Source: Endobugula sp047636495
Lineage (GTDB): Bacteria; Pseudomonadota; Gammaproteobacteria; Pseudomonadales; Cellvibrionaceae
DNA length: 48,966 bases
Direction: 5' to 3'
Assembly (NCBI GenBank): GCA_047636495.1
Contig: JBLILH010000023.1
Coordinates: 1-48,966 of the forward strand
Shown here: one piece after another, positions 41,186 to 48,966 of the stretch
Layout: the number at the start of each line of letters is the position of its first letter
Numbering within the stretch: the stretch's first letter is position 1
Made by a program: the position numbers and the translations under genes
Notes under the pieces: model-generated
The model's input: only the letters and a program-made list of their open reading frames with translations
Told to the model about the DNA's origin: nothing
Database searches by the model: none

Positions 41186-43204
41186 TTAATAGGAGGCCGG
41201 AACAAAATACTCAATGACTTGACCTAACTTGTCTTGCTTATCGTCACCGAACGATAAAAATTCTAAGCCGTAAATATAGCGTACTTGACCAGTAGAATCT
41301 TGTTTTCTGTCTTGGTTTCGAACCACTTCAGCCTTGAGACTTAGTGGCAGTTGCAAAGTATTGCTCTTAACGTCATTTTGAGGCATTTCAAGCTCTAGAC
41401 GCAATATTTTTTTACCCGATCTTGCGGGTGGTAGCGCTTGCTTGGTCACTAACCGACAACCTGAAAGACTCAGATTCTCGACTATTGTGTTCATCACTTC
41501 TTGGCCGCCAGAGAATATTTTAGCCACCACATTCGATCTTACTCTTGGTTTGTTACGCTGCTCACTACTTATCACCTTAGTATGTACAGATTTTTCTCTT
41601 ACAACATATCCATCTAATTTTTTACGTATGATATCGGCCGTATTATATAAATCCTCACTCACTAATGTAGTCGAATCAGCAGAGCTCGCATTGTTTTTAA
41701 GCACCGAGAATAAATCAACGATCTCGGTCGAAAGATCATTAATACAGTCAGTTTGTAATTTGTTTTGCTGTAGCACTTGCGCATTATTAGCAGCAGTAAG
41801 TACCACGTCTTGATTCATTTCTTCAAAGTTATTGATGGTTTCCTGGGAGCCTGCTTGAATAGTACTCACCTGTTCAACTAATGATGACATTGCCCCGACC
41901 GAGTTAGCCACTTTTGTACTAAAAATGTCGATCAGCTCGGTGATTTCGCCTGTCGATGTTGACGTTCTAGCCGCTAATGTTCTTACCTCATCGGCAACAA
42001 CAGCAAAACCGCGACCCTGCTCTCCTGCACGAGCCGCTTCGATTGCTGCATTTAATGCGAGCAAATTGGTCTGGGCGGCAATATTTTGAATTGAATCAAC
42101 GATAGCATGCATTTTTTCAGCAGATTCACTTAAACTTGTCATCATATCGGATGCTTCGTTTACGCCTTCTACCGCGCTATCTAATTCACCAATGTTTTTT
42201 TTCGCCGACGCGATACCTTCACTGGCTTTGACCTGACTATTATTAACAGATGCTGATGCCTGCTCGATATAACCTTTAACCACACCTGATATCGTGGTTA
42301 ATTCTTCAATAGATACCTGTATCAATTGCGCTTTATCATTCTGTTGATCTGACGCATTAATAATCGTTTTTGAAATACGCGACACTTGCTGTGCAGTATT
42401 TTTCATATGCAGGCTATTGGACTTCATAGTGCCAATAAACAGCTCTAGACTATTGCGCACATCGTCAATGGAATGGGCTAAAGAAGCTACTTCATTATTT
42501 CCATCAAGTAATGATGGCGGCATTTCCTCATCTAATTTACCTTCACAGATATTTTTAGAAAAATGATACAGAACAGTAAGGGGGTATGCTGTGAGGCGAA
42601 TAATTAACGCACTTAACAAACCGCCGAGCACAACGGATAATAACAACATCAACATCACTTTATTTTTTAATGCGCTCATTTTTTCTTGAGACTTATTAGC
42701 CAACACCGTAACGGCAGTATTCATTTTTCCTGCCAGCTCATTGGTTTTCTGATTGAGACGGGTATATTTATCATTGCCTGATTCCTTGGAAGCCACAAAG
42801 GCATCGAGCTGTTTCTCATATCCCCTCCAAAGACTATCAACTACCCGCAAATGCTGCGTAACATCGTCATAGGGTGTCGCGGGCAACTGTAACGGCCGTG
42901 TCATTTTTAAATCAGAGAAAGTTTCGCCGCCATTTACTAAGGCGTCTAGTGACATTACAAACAAACGCTTAGTGTCATCTAAATTAGTGCTGCTGTCGGG
43001 CTGAACGTAATGTACAAAATACTCTTTAGCCATTTTTTGTAATAACATCCGCTGCCTGCCTGCAATGTTAATGACTTGGCTATCTAAGTGCTGCTGATTT
43101 AATGTTGATACCACACTAAATGCAGTAAAACATGAGAATAATATGAAAAACGTACTAAGAATAGCGATTCTTTGCTTGACGGAAACGTTGTTAAAAAAGC
43201 GCAT
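41186..43204 (-). CDS. Methyl-accepting chemotaxis-type receptor with C-terminal PilZ domain
   Basis: 672 residues from the ATG at 43204 (MRFFNNVSVKQRIAILST); a longer frame from 43258 adds 18 residues with no support. Membrane helices lie at about 10-30 and 183-203. The periplasmic part opens with VINIAGRQRMLLQKMAKEY, the PilJ/NarX-like (PilJ_N) signature. A HAMP domain follows, then the MCP signalling domain with hairpin tip IAAQTNLLALNAAIEAARAG, then ERGxGFAVVADEVRTLA-type sequence. The last 110 residues are a PilZ domain with RNKPR (RxxxR) and NLSLSG (NxSxxG), the cyclic di-GMP-binding residues. A receptor that reads cyclic di-GMP directly, co-transcribed with a GGDEF-EAL protein, is a coherent pair. 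Confidence 0.9.
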   Translation of the reverse strand: MRFFNNVSVKQRIAILSTFFILFSCFTAFSVVSTLNQQHLDSQVINIAGRQRMLLQKMAKEYFVHYVQPDSSTNLDDTKRLFVMSLDALVNGGETFSDLKMTRPLQLPATPYDDVTQHLRVVDSLWRGYEKQLDAFVASKESGNDKYTRLNQKTNELAGKMNTAVTVLANKSQEKMSALKNKVMLMLLLSVVLGGLLSALIIRLTAYPLTVLYHFSKNICEGKLDEEMPPSLLDGNNEVASLAHSIDDVRNSLELFIGTMKSNSLHMKNTAQQVSRISKTIINASDQQNDKAQLIQVSIEELTTISGVVKGYIEQASASVNNSQVKASEGIASAKKNIGELDSAVEGVNEASDMMTSLSESAEKMHAIVDSIQNIAAQTNLLALNAAIEAARAGEQGRGFAVVADEVRTLAARTSTSTGEITELIDIFSTKVANSVGAMSSLVEQVSTIQAGSQETINNFEEMNQDVVLTAANNAQVLQQNKLQTDCINDLSTEIVDLFSVLKNNASSADSTTLVSEDLYNTADIIRKKLDGYVVREKSVHTKVISSEQRNKPRVRSNVVAKIFSGGQEVMNTIVENLSLSGCRLVTKQALPPARSGKKILRLELEMPQNDVKSNTLQLPLSLKAEVVRNQDRKQDSTGQVRYIYGLEFLSFGDDKQDKLGQVIEYFVPASY

Positions 43205-43489
43205 AGTGAGATTAACCCAAAGACTATTACAGCTTTCCAATATGGAAGCTATAACCACACCTTACGATGTAATGTGGCGTTATGACTATGAGTATAGACA
43301 GAAATTCTATATTTAACGAAAATTCTAAGTGTATTTATTGAGTAGAGCTACTGACTGGAAAAACACACTACGGGCTATTTGACGCTCATGACTCGCCTGC
43401 CAACACCTGGAGACGAATCAATGAACATTATCGGTGGGGCGTGACTTTTGGTGACGCTATTAGGCGACAAAAGTTAGCGCGACAGACGA

Positions 43490-44293
43490 TTAAAGACCTA
43501 AAACTTCCTGCATGGAATAGAAGCCATTTTTTTTACCTGACAGCCATGCTGCAGCCCTTACCGCACCTCGTGCAAATGACATACGACTAGACGCTTTGTG
43601 AGTGATTTCTAAACGCTCACCTTCTGCCATAAACATCACCGTATGGTCGCCGACTACATCGCCACCTCTTAACGTTGCAAAGCCGATAGTCTCTCGATCA
43701 CGAGCGCCTGTTTGGCCTTCCCGGCCATAAACCGCCACTTTAGACAAGTCACGCTGTAGAGTATTTGCAATCACTTCCCCCATGACCAAAGCGGTACCTG
43801 AAGGAGCATCCACTTTATGTCGATGGTGCGCTTCAACGATTTCAATGTCGCAATCATCGCCCATAACACTCGCGGTCATTTCCAGTAGTTTTAAAGAAAG
43901 ATTCACACCCGTGCTGTAATTGGCTGCTTTGATAATTGGCAATCGCGAATACAGCGCTTCAAGGCTAGCCAACTCCTCTGGCGAGAACCCCGTAGTGCCA
44001 ACCACGATGCTTTTGCCGCGAGCCGCACAAAATTCAGTATTGAATAGTGTCGCTGCAGGCACTGTAAAATCGACCAGCACATCAAACTCGTCAACCACAT
44101 CGGCGATATCACCCACTACAGCCACGTTATTTTTACCTATACCCGCCAGCTCGCCTGCATCCACACCAATTAGTGACGAATGAGGCTGCTCTATTGCCGC
44201 CGTTAGTACCGAATCAGAAGAAGCCGCTATGGCTTCTATTAACATTTTACCCATTCGACCAGCCGCACCGGTCACTGCTATCCGCGTAGACAT
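43490..44293 (-). CDS. dapB: 4-hydroxy-tetrahydrodipicolinate reductase
   Basis: 267 residues from the ATG at 44293 (MSTRIAVTGAAGRMGKML), with AAGGA 8 bases upstream; a start three codons earlier overlaps that ribosome site. It reduces hydroxy-tetrahydrodipicolinate in lysine and diaminopimelate synthesis. NAD(P) site GAAGRMGK, GTTGFSPEE, the catalytic/substrate segment EAHHRHKVDAPSGTAL and the family close FARGAVRAAAWLSGK are all present. It follows dnaJ, as in Pseudomonas, but its normal downstream neighbour carA is displaced. Confidence 0.97.
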   Translation of the reverse strand: MSTRIAVTGAAGRMGKMLIEAIAASSDSVLTAAIEQPHSSLIGVDAGELAGIGKNNVAVVGDIADVVDEFDVLVDFTVPAATLFNTEFCAARGKSIVVGTTGFSPEELASLEALYSRLPIIKAANYSTGVNLSLKLLEMTASVMGDDCDIEIVEAHHRHKVDAPSGTALVMGEVIANTLQRDLSKVAVYGREGQTGARDRETIGFATLRGGDVVGDHTVMFMAEGERLEITHKASSRMSFARGAVRAAAWLSGKKNGFYSMQEVLGL

Positions 44294-44387
44294 ACTGAGC
44301 ATCCTTTGATATGTATCATTTTAAATCTCTAGCCCACTAGCGTCAGAGAGAATCTCTATTGCTCATACTAAGCCCTGTATGACCCGA

Positions 44388-45500
44388 TCAACTAAAAAAC
44401 TCTTTCATTCCCGCAAACCAACTGCTTTGACGAGGTGAATGCTTCTCGGCTGTGGTAGCCGCTCGAAACTCTTTCAGTATTTCTTTTTGTTTATTGCTTA
44501 GATTAACCGGTGTTTCAATAACCACACGACACATAAGATCGCCTTTAGCGCCGCCTCGAACTGGCGTGACCCCTTTACCGCGCAAGCGGAATAACTTACC
44601 TGTTTGCGTTTCTGCTGGCACTTTTAATTTCACACGACCATCTAGAGTGGGCACTTCTAATTCTCCACCTAATACCGCATCCACAAAATTGACGGGGACC
44701 TCACAGTACAAGTTAGCGCCCTCACGCTCAAAAATATCGTGAGATTTGACCGATATTTGCACATATAAATCGCCAGATTGGCCCCCTGCTGGGCCTGCTT
44801 CGCCTTCACCTGACAAACGAATGCGATCGCCTGTATCAACGCCCTCCGGCACTTTAACTGACAATGTTTTTGATTCTTCCACGCGGCCTTGCCCGTTACA
44901 ACTATTACAAGGATCGCTAATAATAGTCCCTTGCCCACGGCAATTTGGGCATGCCTGCTGAACGGAGAAAAAACCTTGCTGCATCCGTACTTGCCCGACC
45001 CCGCCACAAGTAGAACATTGCACCGGCTTTGACCCTGATTTGGCGCCAGAACCACCACAGGGCTTGCAGCTAACCAATGTAGGTAAACGAATTTTTGCAG
45101 TGGTACCTTTAACGGCTTGCTCTAGATCAACCTGTAAAGTGTACTGTAGATCTGCTCCACGTTGAGGACCGCCGCGACCACGACCACCACCAGCACCGCC
45201 AAAAATATCGCCGAACACGTCGCCAAACACGTCACTAAAGTTATTAAAACCCGCTCCGCCTCCGCCCATTTGTGGATTGACACCATCATGTCCATGCTGA
45301 TCATAAGCAGATCGTTTTTGCGAATCAGACAACATTTCATAGGCTTCATTTGCTTCTTTAAACTTTTCTTCTGCGTCTTTGTCGTCAGGGTTACGGTCGG
45401 GGTGAAATTTCATCGCCACACGACGATAAGCTTTTTTCAGATCTTTCTCTGAAATATTTTTTTCCACACCCAGGATTTCGTAATAATCGCGTTTAGACAT
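44388..45500 (-). CDS. dnaJ: Chaperone DnaJ
   Basis: 370 residues. A co-chaperone that delivers clients to DnaK and stimulates its ATPase. The J domain (1-70) has the HPD motif in KFHPDRNPDD. A Gly/Phe-rich linker follows (about 77-110). Four zinc-finger CxxCxGxG repeats are complete: CKPCGGSG, CSTCGGVG, CPNCRGQG and CNSCNGQG. Two beta-sandwich client-binding domains and a dimerisation tail end the protein. It lies 218 bases downstream of dnaK, with an 8-bp hairpin in the gap. Confidence 0.98.
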   Translation of the reverse strand: MSKRDYYEILGVEKNISEKDLKKAYRRVAMKFHPDRNPDDKDAEEKFKEANEAYEMLSDSQKRSAYDQHGHDGVNPQMGGGGAGFNNFSDVFGDVFGDIFGGAGGGRGRGGPQRGADLQYTLQVDLEQAVKGTTAKIRLPTLVSCKPCGGSGAKSGSKPVQCSTCGGVGQVRMQQGFFSVQQACPNCRGQGTIISDPCNSCNGQGRVEESKTLSVKVPEGVDTGDRIRLSGEGEAGPAGGQSGDLYVQISVKSHDIFEREGANLYCEVPVNFVDAVLGGELEVPTLDGRVKLKVPAETQTGKLFRLRGKGVTPVRGGAKGDLMCRVVIETPVNLSNKQKEILKEFRAATTAEKHSPRQSSWFAGMKEFFS

Positions 45501-45546
45501 AACTGCTATTTACCGTAAAAAATAATCGTATTGTAGATACAAGAAA

Positions 45547-45566
45547 CGCGGACTAAAGAGTCCGCG
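45547..45566 (-). terminator. Hairpin between dnaK and dnaJ
   Basis: A perfect 8-bp stem CGCGGACT/AGTCCGCG with loop AAAG. On the minus strand it is followed by TTTCTTG, so it may terminate partially and lower dnaJ relative to dnaK. Confidence 0.5.
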
Positions 45567-45718
45567 TGAATAGAAAAATAACGAGCATTCTAAATAAGGG
45601 CAGTAACCGTGGGGCGGAGCAACATTCATTACAGGTTAACGACGTTATCAACCTGGTCAGAATAAATCTTACTCTACCCTCATGCTCACTTTACTCTGCA
45701 CCCTATTTTTGCTGTTAG

Positions 45719-47641
45719 CTATTTATTATCGTCTTTTACTTCTTCAAATTCAGCTTCAACAGCACCATCATCATCTGCTGACTCGGCCTGCTGAGCGCCT
45801 TCACCCGAACCCGCTTCGCCTGCCTGCTCGGCATACATTTTTTGTGCTAGCGAGCTAGTGGCTTCGCTAAGTTTAGCGGTTGCCGCGTCCATTGCTGCCT
45901 TATCATTACCTTTAACCGCTTCTTCTGCTTCCGTTAGCGCCGCTTCAATAGCCGCCTTTTCTTCGTCAGTCGCTTTATCGCCGGCTTCCTCTAGGGTTTT
46001 TCTAGTCGCGCTAATTAAACCGTCTAGGGCATTACGCGCAGTGACTAAGTCTTCGAACTCACGATCCGCTTCAGCATTCGCTTCTGCATCAGCCACCATT
46101 GCTTCGATTTCGTCATCACTTAAACCTGATGACGCTTTAATCACAATAGACTGCTCTTTCCCCGTACCTTTGTCTTTCGCACTAACGTTTAAGATGCCGT
46201 TAGCATCGATATCAAAAGTCACTTCGATTTGTGGTATACCCCGTTGAGCGGGCGGAATATCGGCTAGATCAAAACGACCTAATGATTTATTTTGTGATGC
46301 TTGCTTACGCTCACCCTGCACGACATGAATCGTCACTGCTGACTGGTTGTCATCGGCGGTCGAAAAAACTTGTGATTTCTTAGTAGGAACCGTAGTGTTC
46401 TTCTCTATCAATGGCGTCGCAACACCACCCATAGTTTCGATACCTAGCGTTAACGGCGATACATCTAACAACAATACATCTTTCACGTCACCTGATAGCA
46501 CCGCCCCCTGAATAGCGGCGCCCATGGCGACTGCTTCATCAGCGTTAACATCTTTACGCGGCTCTTTACCAAAGAATTCAGCCACTTTTGCCTGCACTAG
46601 TGGCATACGTGTTTGACCACCGACTAAAATAACCTCATCAATCTCACCTACCGATAAATCAGCATCTGCTAACGCCACTTTTAAAGGCGCTAAAGTACGG
46701 GCAACCAATTCTTCGACTAACGACTCTAATTTTGAACGTGTTAGCTTCACGACCAAATGCTTTGGACCGGACGCATCTGCAGTAATGTACGGAAGGTTTA
46801 CTTCAGTCTGCTGGCTTGAAGACAGCTCGATTTTTGCTTTTTCGCCAGCTTCTTTTAGACGCTGCAATGCCAGTGGATCGTTATGTAAATCGATACCGCT
46901 ATCTTTTTTAAATTGGGCCGCTAGATATTCTATTAAGCGCATATCGAAATCTTCACCGCCTAAGAATGTATCGCCATTGGTTGCTAGCACTTCGAATTGA
47001 TGTTCACCATCGACATCGGCAATTTCGATAATTGAGATATCAAATGTACCACCACCCAGGTCATAAACAGCGATTGTTTTATCACCTTTCTCTTTATCCA
47101 TACCATAAGCTAATGCAGCTGCGGTTGGCTCATTAATAATACGCTTCACTTCTAGACCGGCAATTTTACCTGCGTCTTTAGTTGCTTGGCGCTGAGAATC
47201 ATTAAAATACGCTGGAACCGTAATCACCGCCTCGGTGACAGCTTCACCAAGATAATCTTCGGCAGTTTTTTTCATTTTCTTCAACACTTCAGCAGAAATC
47301 TGTGGCGGCGCTTTTTTGTCGCCCTTAATTTCTACCCATGCATCACCATTGTCAGCGGCGACAATTTTATATGGCACCATAGAGATATCTTTTTGTACAA
47401 CATCATCTTTGAATTTACGACCAATAAGACGCTTTACTGCGTTTAATGTGTTAGTCGGATTAGTCACTGACTGACGCTTAGCGCTTTGCCCTACTAGAAT
47501 CTCGCCGTCTTCAGTAAATGCAACAATAGAAGGTGTTGTACGATCGCCCTCAGAATTCTCGATGACCTTTGCTTTCCCATCGACCAATACCGCCACACAC
47601 GAATTGGTTGTACCTAAATCTATACCAATAATCTTACCCAT
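45719..47641 (-). CDS. dnaK: Chaperone DnaK (Hsp70)
   Basis: 640 residues, full length. The ATPase domain (1-385) has IGIDLGTTNSCVAV, VYDLGGGTFDISI and ILVGGQTRMP. The linker DVLLLDVSPLTLGIE, the substrate-binding beta domain and the alpha lid follow. The end is EAEFEEVKDDNK; the EEVKD-type tail matches the gammaproteobacterial DnaK close. It folds nascent and stressed proteins together with DnaJ and GrpE. A sigma-32-like promoter lies 90-117 bases upstream, so it can be induced apart from grpE. Confidence 0.99.
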   Translation of the reverse strand: MGKIIGIDLGTTNSCVAVLVDGKAKVIENSEGDRTTPSIVAFTEDGEILVGQSAKRQSVTNPTNTLNAVKRLIGRKFKDDVVQKDISMVPYKIVAADNGDAWVEIKGDKKAPPQISAEVLKKMKKTAEDYLGEAVTEAVITVPAYFNDSQRQATKDAGKIAGLEVKRIINEPTAAALAYGMDKEKGDKTIAVYDLGGGTFDISIIEIADVDGEHQFEVLATNGDTFLGGEDFDMRLIEYLAAQFKKDSGIDLHNDPLALQRLKEAGEKAKIELSSSQQTEVNLPYITADASGPKHLVVKLTRSKLESLVEELVARTLAPLKVALADADLSVGEIDEVILVGGQTRMPLVQAKVAEFFGKEPRKDVNADEAVAMGAAIQGAVLSGDVKDVLLLDVSPLTLGIETMGGVATPLIEKNTTVPTKKSQVFSTADDNQSAVTIHVVQGERKQASQNKSLGRFDLADIPPAQRGIPQIEVTFDIDANGILNVSAKDKGTGKEQSIVIKASSGLSDDEIEAMVADAEANAEADREFEDLVTARNALDGLISATRKTLEEAGDKATDEEKAAIEAALTEAEEAVKGNDKAAMDAATAKLSEATSSLAQKMYAEQAGEAGSGEGAQQAESADDDGAVEAEFEEVKDDNK

Positions 47642-47730
47642 CAGGGGTCTCCATTATGTTTATTTGTTAATATATGCTTTAAAACGATTGAAAAACCATT
47701 TTTTTTGCAGGGTTTTTTTCATTGTCTCTA

Positions 47731-47758
47731 ATATTGGCCTGAGATGACTATTTTCAAG
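47731..47758 (-). promoter_or_regulatory. Sigma-32-like promoter of dnaK
   Basis: CTTGAA (47753-47758) and GCCAATAT (47731-47738) on the minus strand, 14 bases apart. The -35 is perfect and the -10 shares four of six bases with CCCCAT. The same DNA forms an 8-bp inverted repeat (TATTGGCC/GGCCAATA). Confidence 0.5.
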
Positions 47759-47817
47759 GCCAATAGTGTTTTTTCTTACAATAAATAGTGATAATTAATA
47801 ATATACTGCGACTTCTT

Positions 47818-48420
47818 TTAAGGGGCGCTAGACACTACTACCATTGCGGGACGCACCAAACGACCATTCAAGGTGTAGCCTTTCTGAAATACATCCATGA
47901 CGGTATTCGGTTCCATATCGGGGTTAGGCACCATTGTCATTGCTTGATGTAGCTGTGGGTCGAACGGTTCACCTGCGGGATCAACCACTTCGACTTTGTA
48001 TTTTTTCAATGCGTCTTGTAATGACTTTAGTGTTAGCGCGACACCATCAAGCACTGCTTTTTGAGTCTCATTCTCTGCATCGCCTGCAGTAATAGCACGC
48101 TCTAAGTTATCTGCAACGGGTAACAAGTCGGATACAAATTTTTCCAAGGCAAATTTACGCGCTTTTTCAACATCTTGCTCTGCTCGACGGCGGGCGTTCT
48201 GCGCGTCTGCATGCGCTCGTAACACCTGCTCTTTTAACGATATAATTTCTTCGCTCAATACATCTCCTATTGAATCATCGGTAGACTCTGCTTCAGTATT
48301 ATCCCCTGATTGATTCTGATTTTCTGCATCATGGCTTTCGTGCCCATCGGTCGTTGATTCATTTTCAATAACCGACTCATCTATATTGTCTTCTGGTTTA
48401 TTTGTCACGCGATTCTCCAC
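47818..48420 (-). CDS. grpE: Nucleotide exchange factor GrpE
   Basis: 200 residues. It releases ADP from DnaK. A long acidic, disordered N-terminus (1-58) is followed by a coiled coil (about 60-120, EEIISLKEQVLRAHADAQNA). The beta-wing head contains GVALTLKSLQDALKKYKVEV and the family signature PDMEPNTVMDVFQKGYTLNG. It is the first gene of the grpE-dnaK-dnaJ group, with a good heat-shock promoter about 140 bases upstream. Confidence 0.97.
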   Translation of the reverse strand: MENRVTNKPEDNIDESVIENESTTDGHESHDAENQNQSGDNTEAESTDDSIGDVLSEEIISLKEQVLRAHADAQNARRRAEQDVEKARKFALEKFVSDLLPVADNLERAITAGDAENETQKAVLDGVALTLKSLQDALKKYKVEVVDPAGEPFDPQLHQAMTMVPNPDMEPNTVMDVFQKGYTLNGRLVRPAMVVVSSAP

Positions 48421-48556
48421 TATTTTTTATCTACTGGGCTTTTGTCTACTGCTTATGGCCCTTAACTGCTATTGCGGCAACAACAATAAGTTAGCTATAT
48501 TGCCGGGAGGATAAGCCGTATTGGCCCATATGCTACTTCTTATTTCACTGCGCCAT

Positions 48557-48584
48557 ATATAGGGACGATTCAGGAGTATTCAAG
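48557..48584 (-). promoter_or_regulatory. Sigma-32 promoter of grpE
   Basis: CTTGAA (48579-48584) and CCCTATAT (48557-48564) on the minus strand, 14 bases apart; both are close to the CTTGAA / CCCCATnT consensus. It lies about 140 bases before the grpE start. Confidence 0.7.
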
Positions 48585-48729
48585 CACAGCGATAGTTTTT
48601 TTGATCATTTATTGCCCTTTTACGAAATACAGCAGTTCTTGCTCAAGCTACACCCTTATAATTCGATACCTTCAGCCAATTTAAAAAATATCTTTCGCGC
48701 TATGTCCAAATAACAGCGGCATCAAGTAA
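48585..48729. other. Gene-free DNA upstream of grpE
   Basis: No gene or clear repeat seen between the grpE promoter and the transposase remnant at the right edge. Confidence 0.4.
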
Positions 48730-48966
48730 TTCAAAAAAGTTAACAGCAATTTCTTGAAAATTTTTACCTCGTTAACCCATTGTGACAAGCGCTTAAGCAA
48801 AACCCATAAAAATGGCACAGTGACCTACCATCATACGGTACTGCAAGGCGCGTTCATGCACCCTGAAAAGAAACAGGTGATCCTGACGATGCCGGAAGCA
48901 GTCGTCAACATTGATGGTGCCAACAAGCAAGATTGTGAAATAAATGCGGCCAAAAGATACCTTAAA
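48730..48966 (+). pseudogene. Transposase fragment running off the right edge
   Basis: The plus strand reads NSNFLKIFTSLTHCDKRLSK, THKNGTVTYHHTVLQGAFMH, PEKKQVILTMPEAVVNIDGA and NKQDCEINAAKRYLK to the window end. The pattern T-H-x-N-G-x-V-x-Y-H-H, H-P-x-x-x-x-V-I and K-x-D-C-E-x-N-A-x-K-R is that of a DDE transposase group I know only by resemblance; the family name is uncertain (possibly ISNCY-type). An in-frame stop upstream (TAA near 48727) and no start codon show that the 5' part is missing here, so it is a remnant at least at this end. Confidence 0.65.

Larger units (their letters stand above)
33806..43204 (-). other. Signalling island between dapB and carA
   Basis: dapB and carA are adjacent or close in Pseudomonas and most relatives. 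Here 9.4 kb of signalling genes lie between them: three intact (multi-PAS kinase, REC-GGDEF-EAL, MCP-PilZ) and three broken (kinase fragment, substrate-binding protein, response regulator). All are on the minus strand. No transposase, integrase or flanking repeat was seen, so how it was gained is unknown. Confidence 0.7.

Overview
The window looks like a chromosomal segment from a marine-type gammaproteobacterium. The gene order grpE-dnaK-dnaJ-dapB-carA-carB-greA / yhbY / rlmE-ftsH-folP-glmM-tpiA-secG-tRNA-Leu-tRNA-fMet-rimP-nusA-infB-rbfA-truB-rpsO-pnp is the classic Pseudomonas/Cellvibrio-type order, with nearly every gene on the minus strand. I place it near the Cellvibrionales (Spongiibacter/Oceanicoccus-like) only by general resemblance; that is inference.

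Region 1 (1-7.05 kb) is accessory. I read it as a small chromosomal integron whose integrase has been destroyed. An IS3-family element runs off the left edge. To its right lie six attC sites (430-521, 1613-1662, 2764-2875, 4334-4386, 5216-5339, 5653-5769), all facing the minus strand. They separate cassettes for a DUF418-like membrane protein, a GNAT acetyltransferase, a Fic protein, a polytopic membrane protein, a gene-less cassette and a membrane/coiled-coil protein. The first cassette joins an attI-like core at 6597-6603. A candidate cassette promoter follows (6788-6815), then a textbook LexA box over the -10 of a plus-strand promoter (6873-6888), then an open reading frame at 6915 that starts like an integron integrase and breaks off after about 24 residues. 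An IS3 scar at 2312-2522 fused two cassettes into one.

Region 2 (7.2-10.7 kb) is a two-gene operon of a membrane-anchored RoxA-like di-heme cytochrome c and a cytochrome P450.

Region 3 (10.8-33.5 kb) is the core translation, transcription, cell-envelope and pyrimidine/arginine block. It has several strong hairpins: a pnp leader stem, a 26-bp stem between rbfA and truB, a REP-like palindrome before rpsO, and terminators after pnp, rpsO, tRNA-fMet, ftsH and yhbY. Two tRNA genes sit between secG and rimP, with a decayed tandem copy of the tRNA-Leu 5' half.

Region 4 (33.8-43.2 kb) is a signalling island inserted between dapB and carA, which are normally neighbours. It contains an intact multi-PAS histidine kinase, a REC-GGDEF-EAL protein and a chemoreceptor ending in a PilZ domain. 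It also holds three broken genes: a second histidine kinase with an in-frame amber codon, a Peripla_BP_6 substrate-binding protein, and a small response regulator. It reads as a c-di-GMP/two-component module in partial decay.

Region 5 (43.5-48.6 kb) is dapB and the heat-shock genes dnaJ, dnaK and grpE, with sigma-32-like promoters before dnaK and grpE. The right edge carries the start of a transposase remnant on the plus strand.
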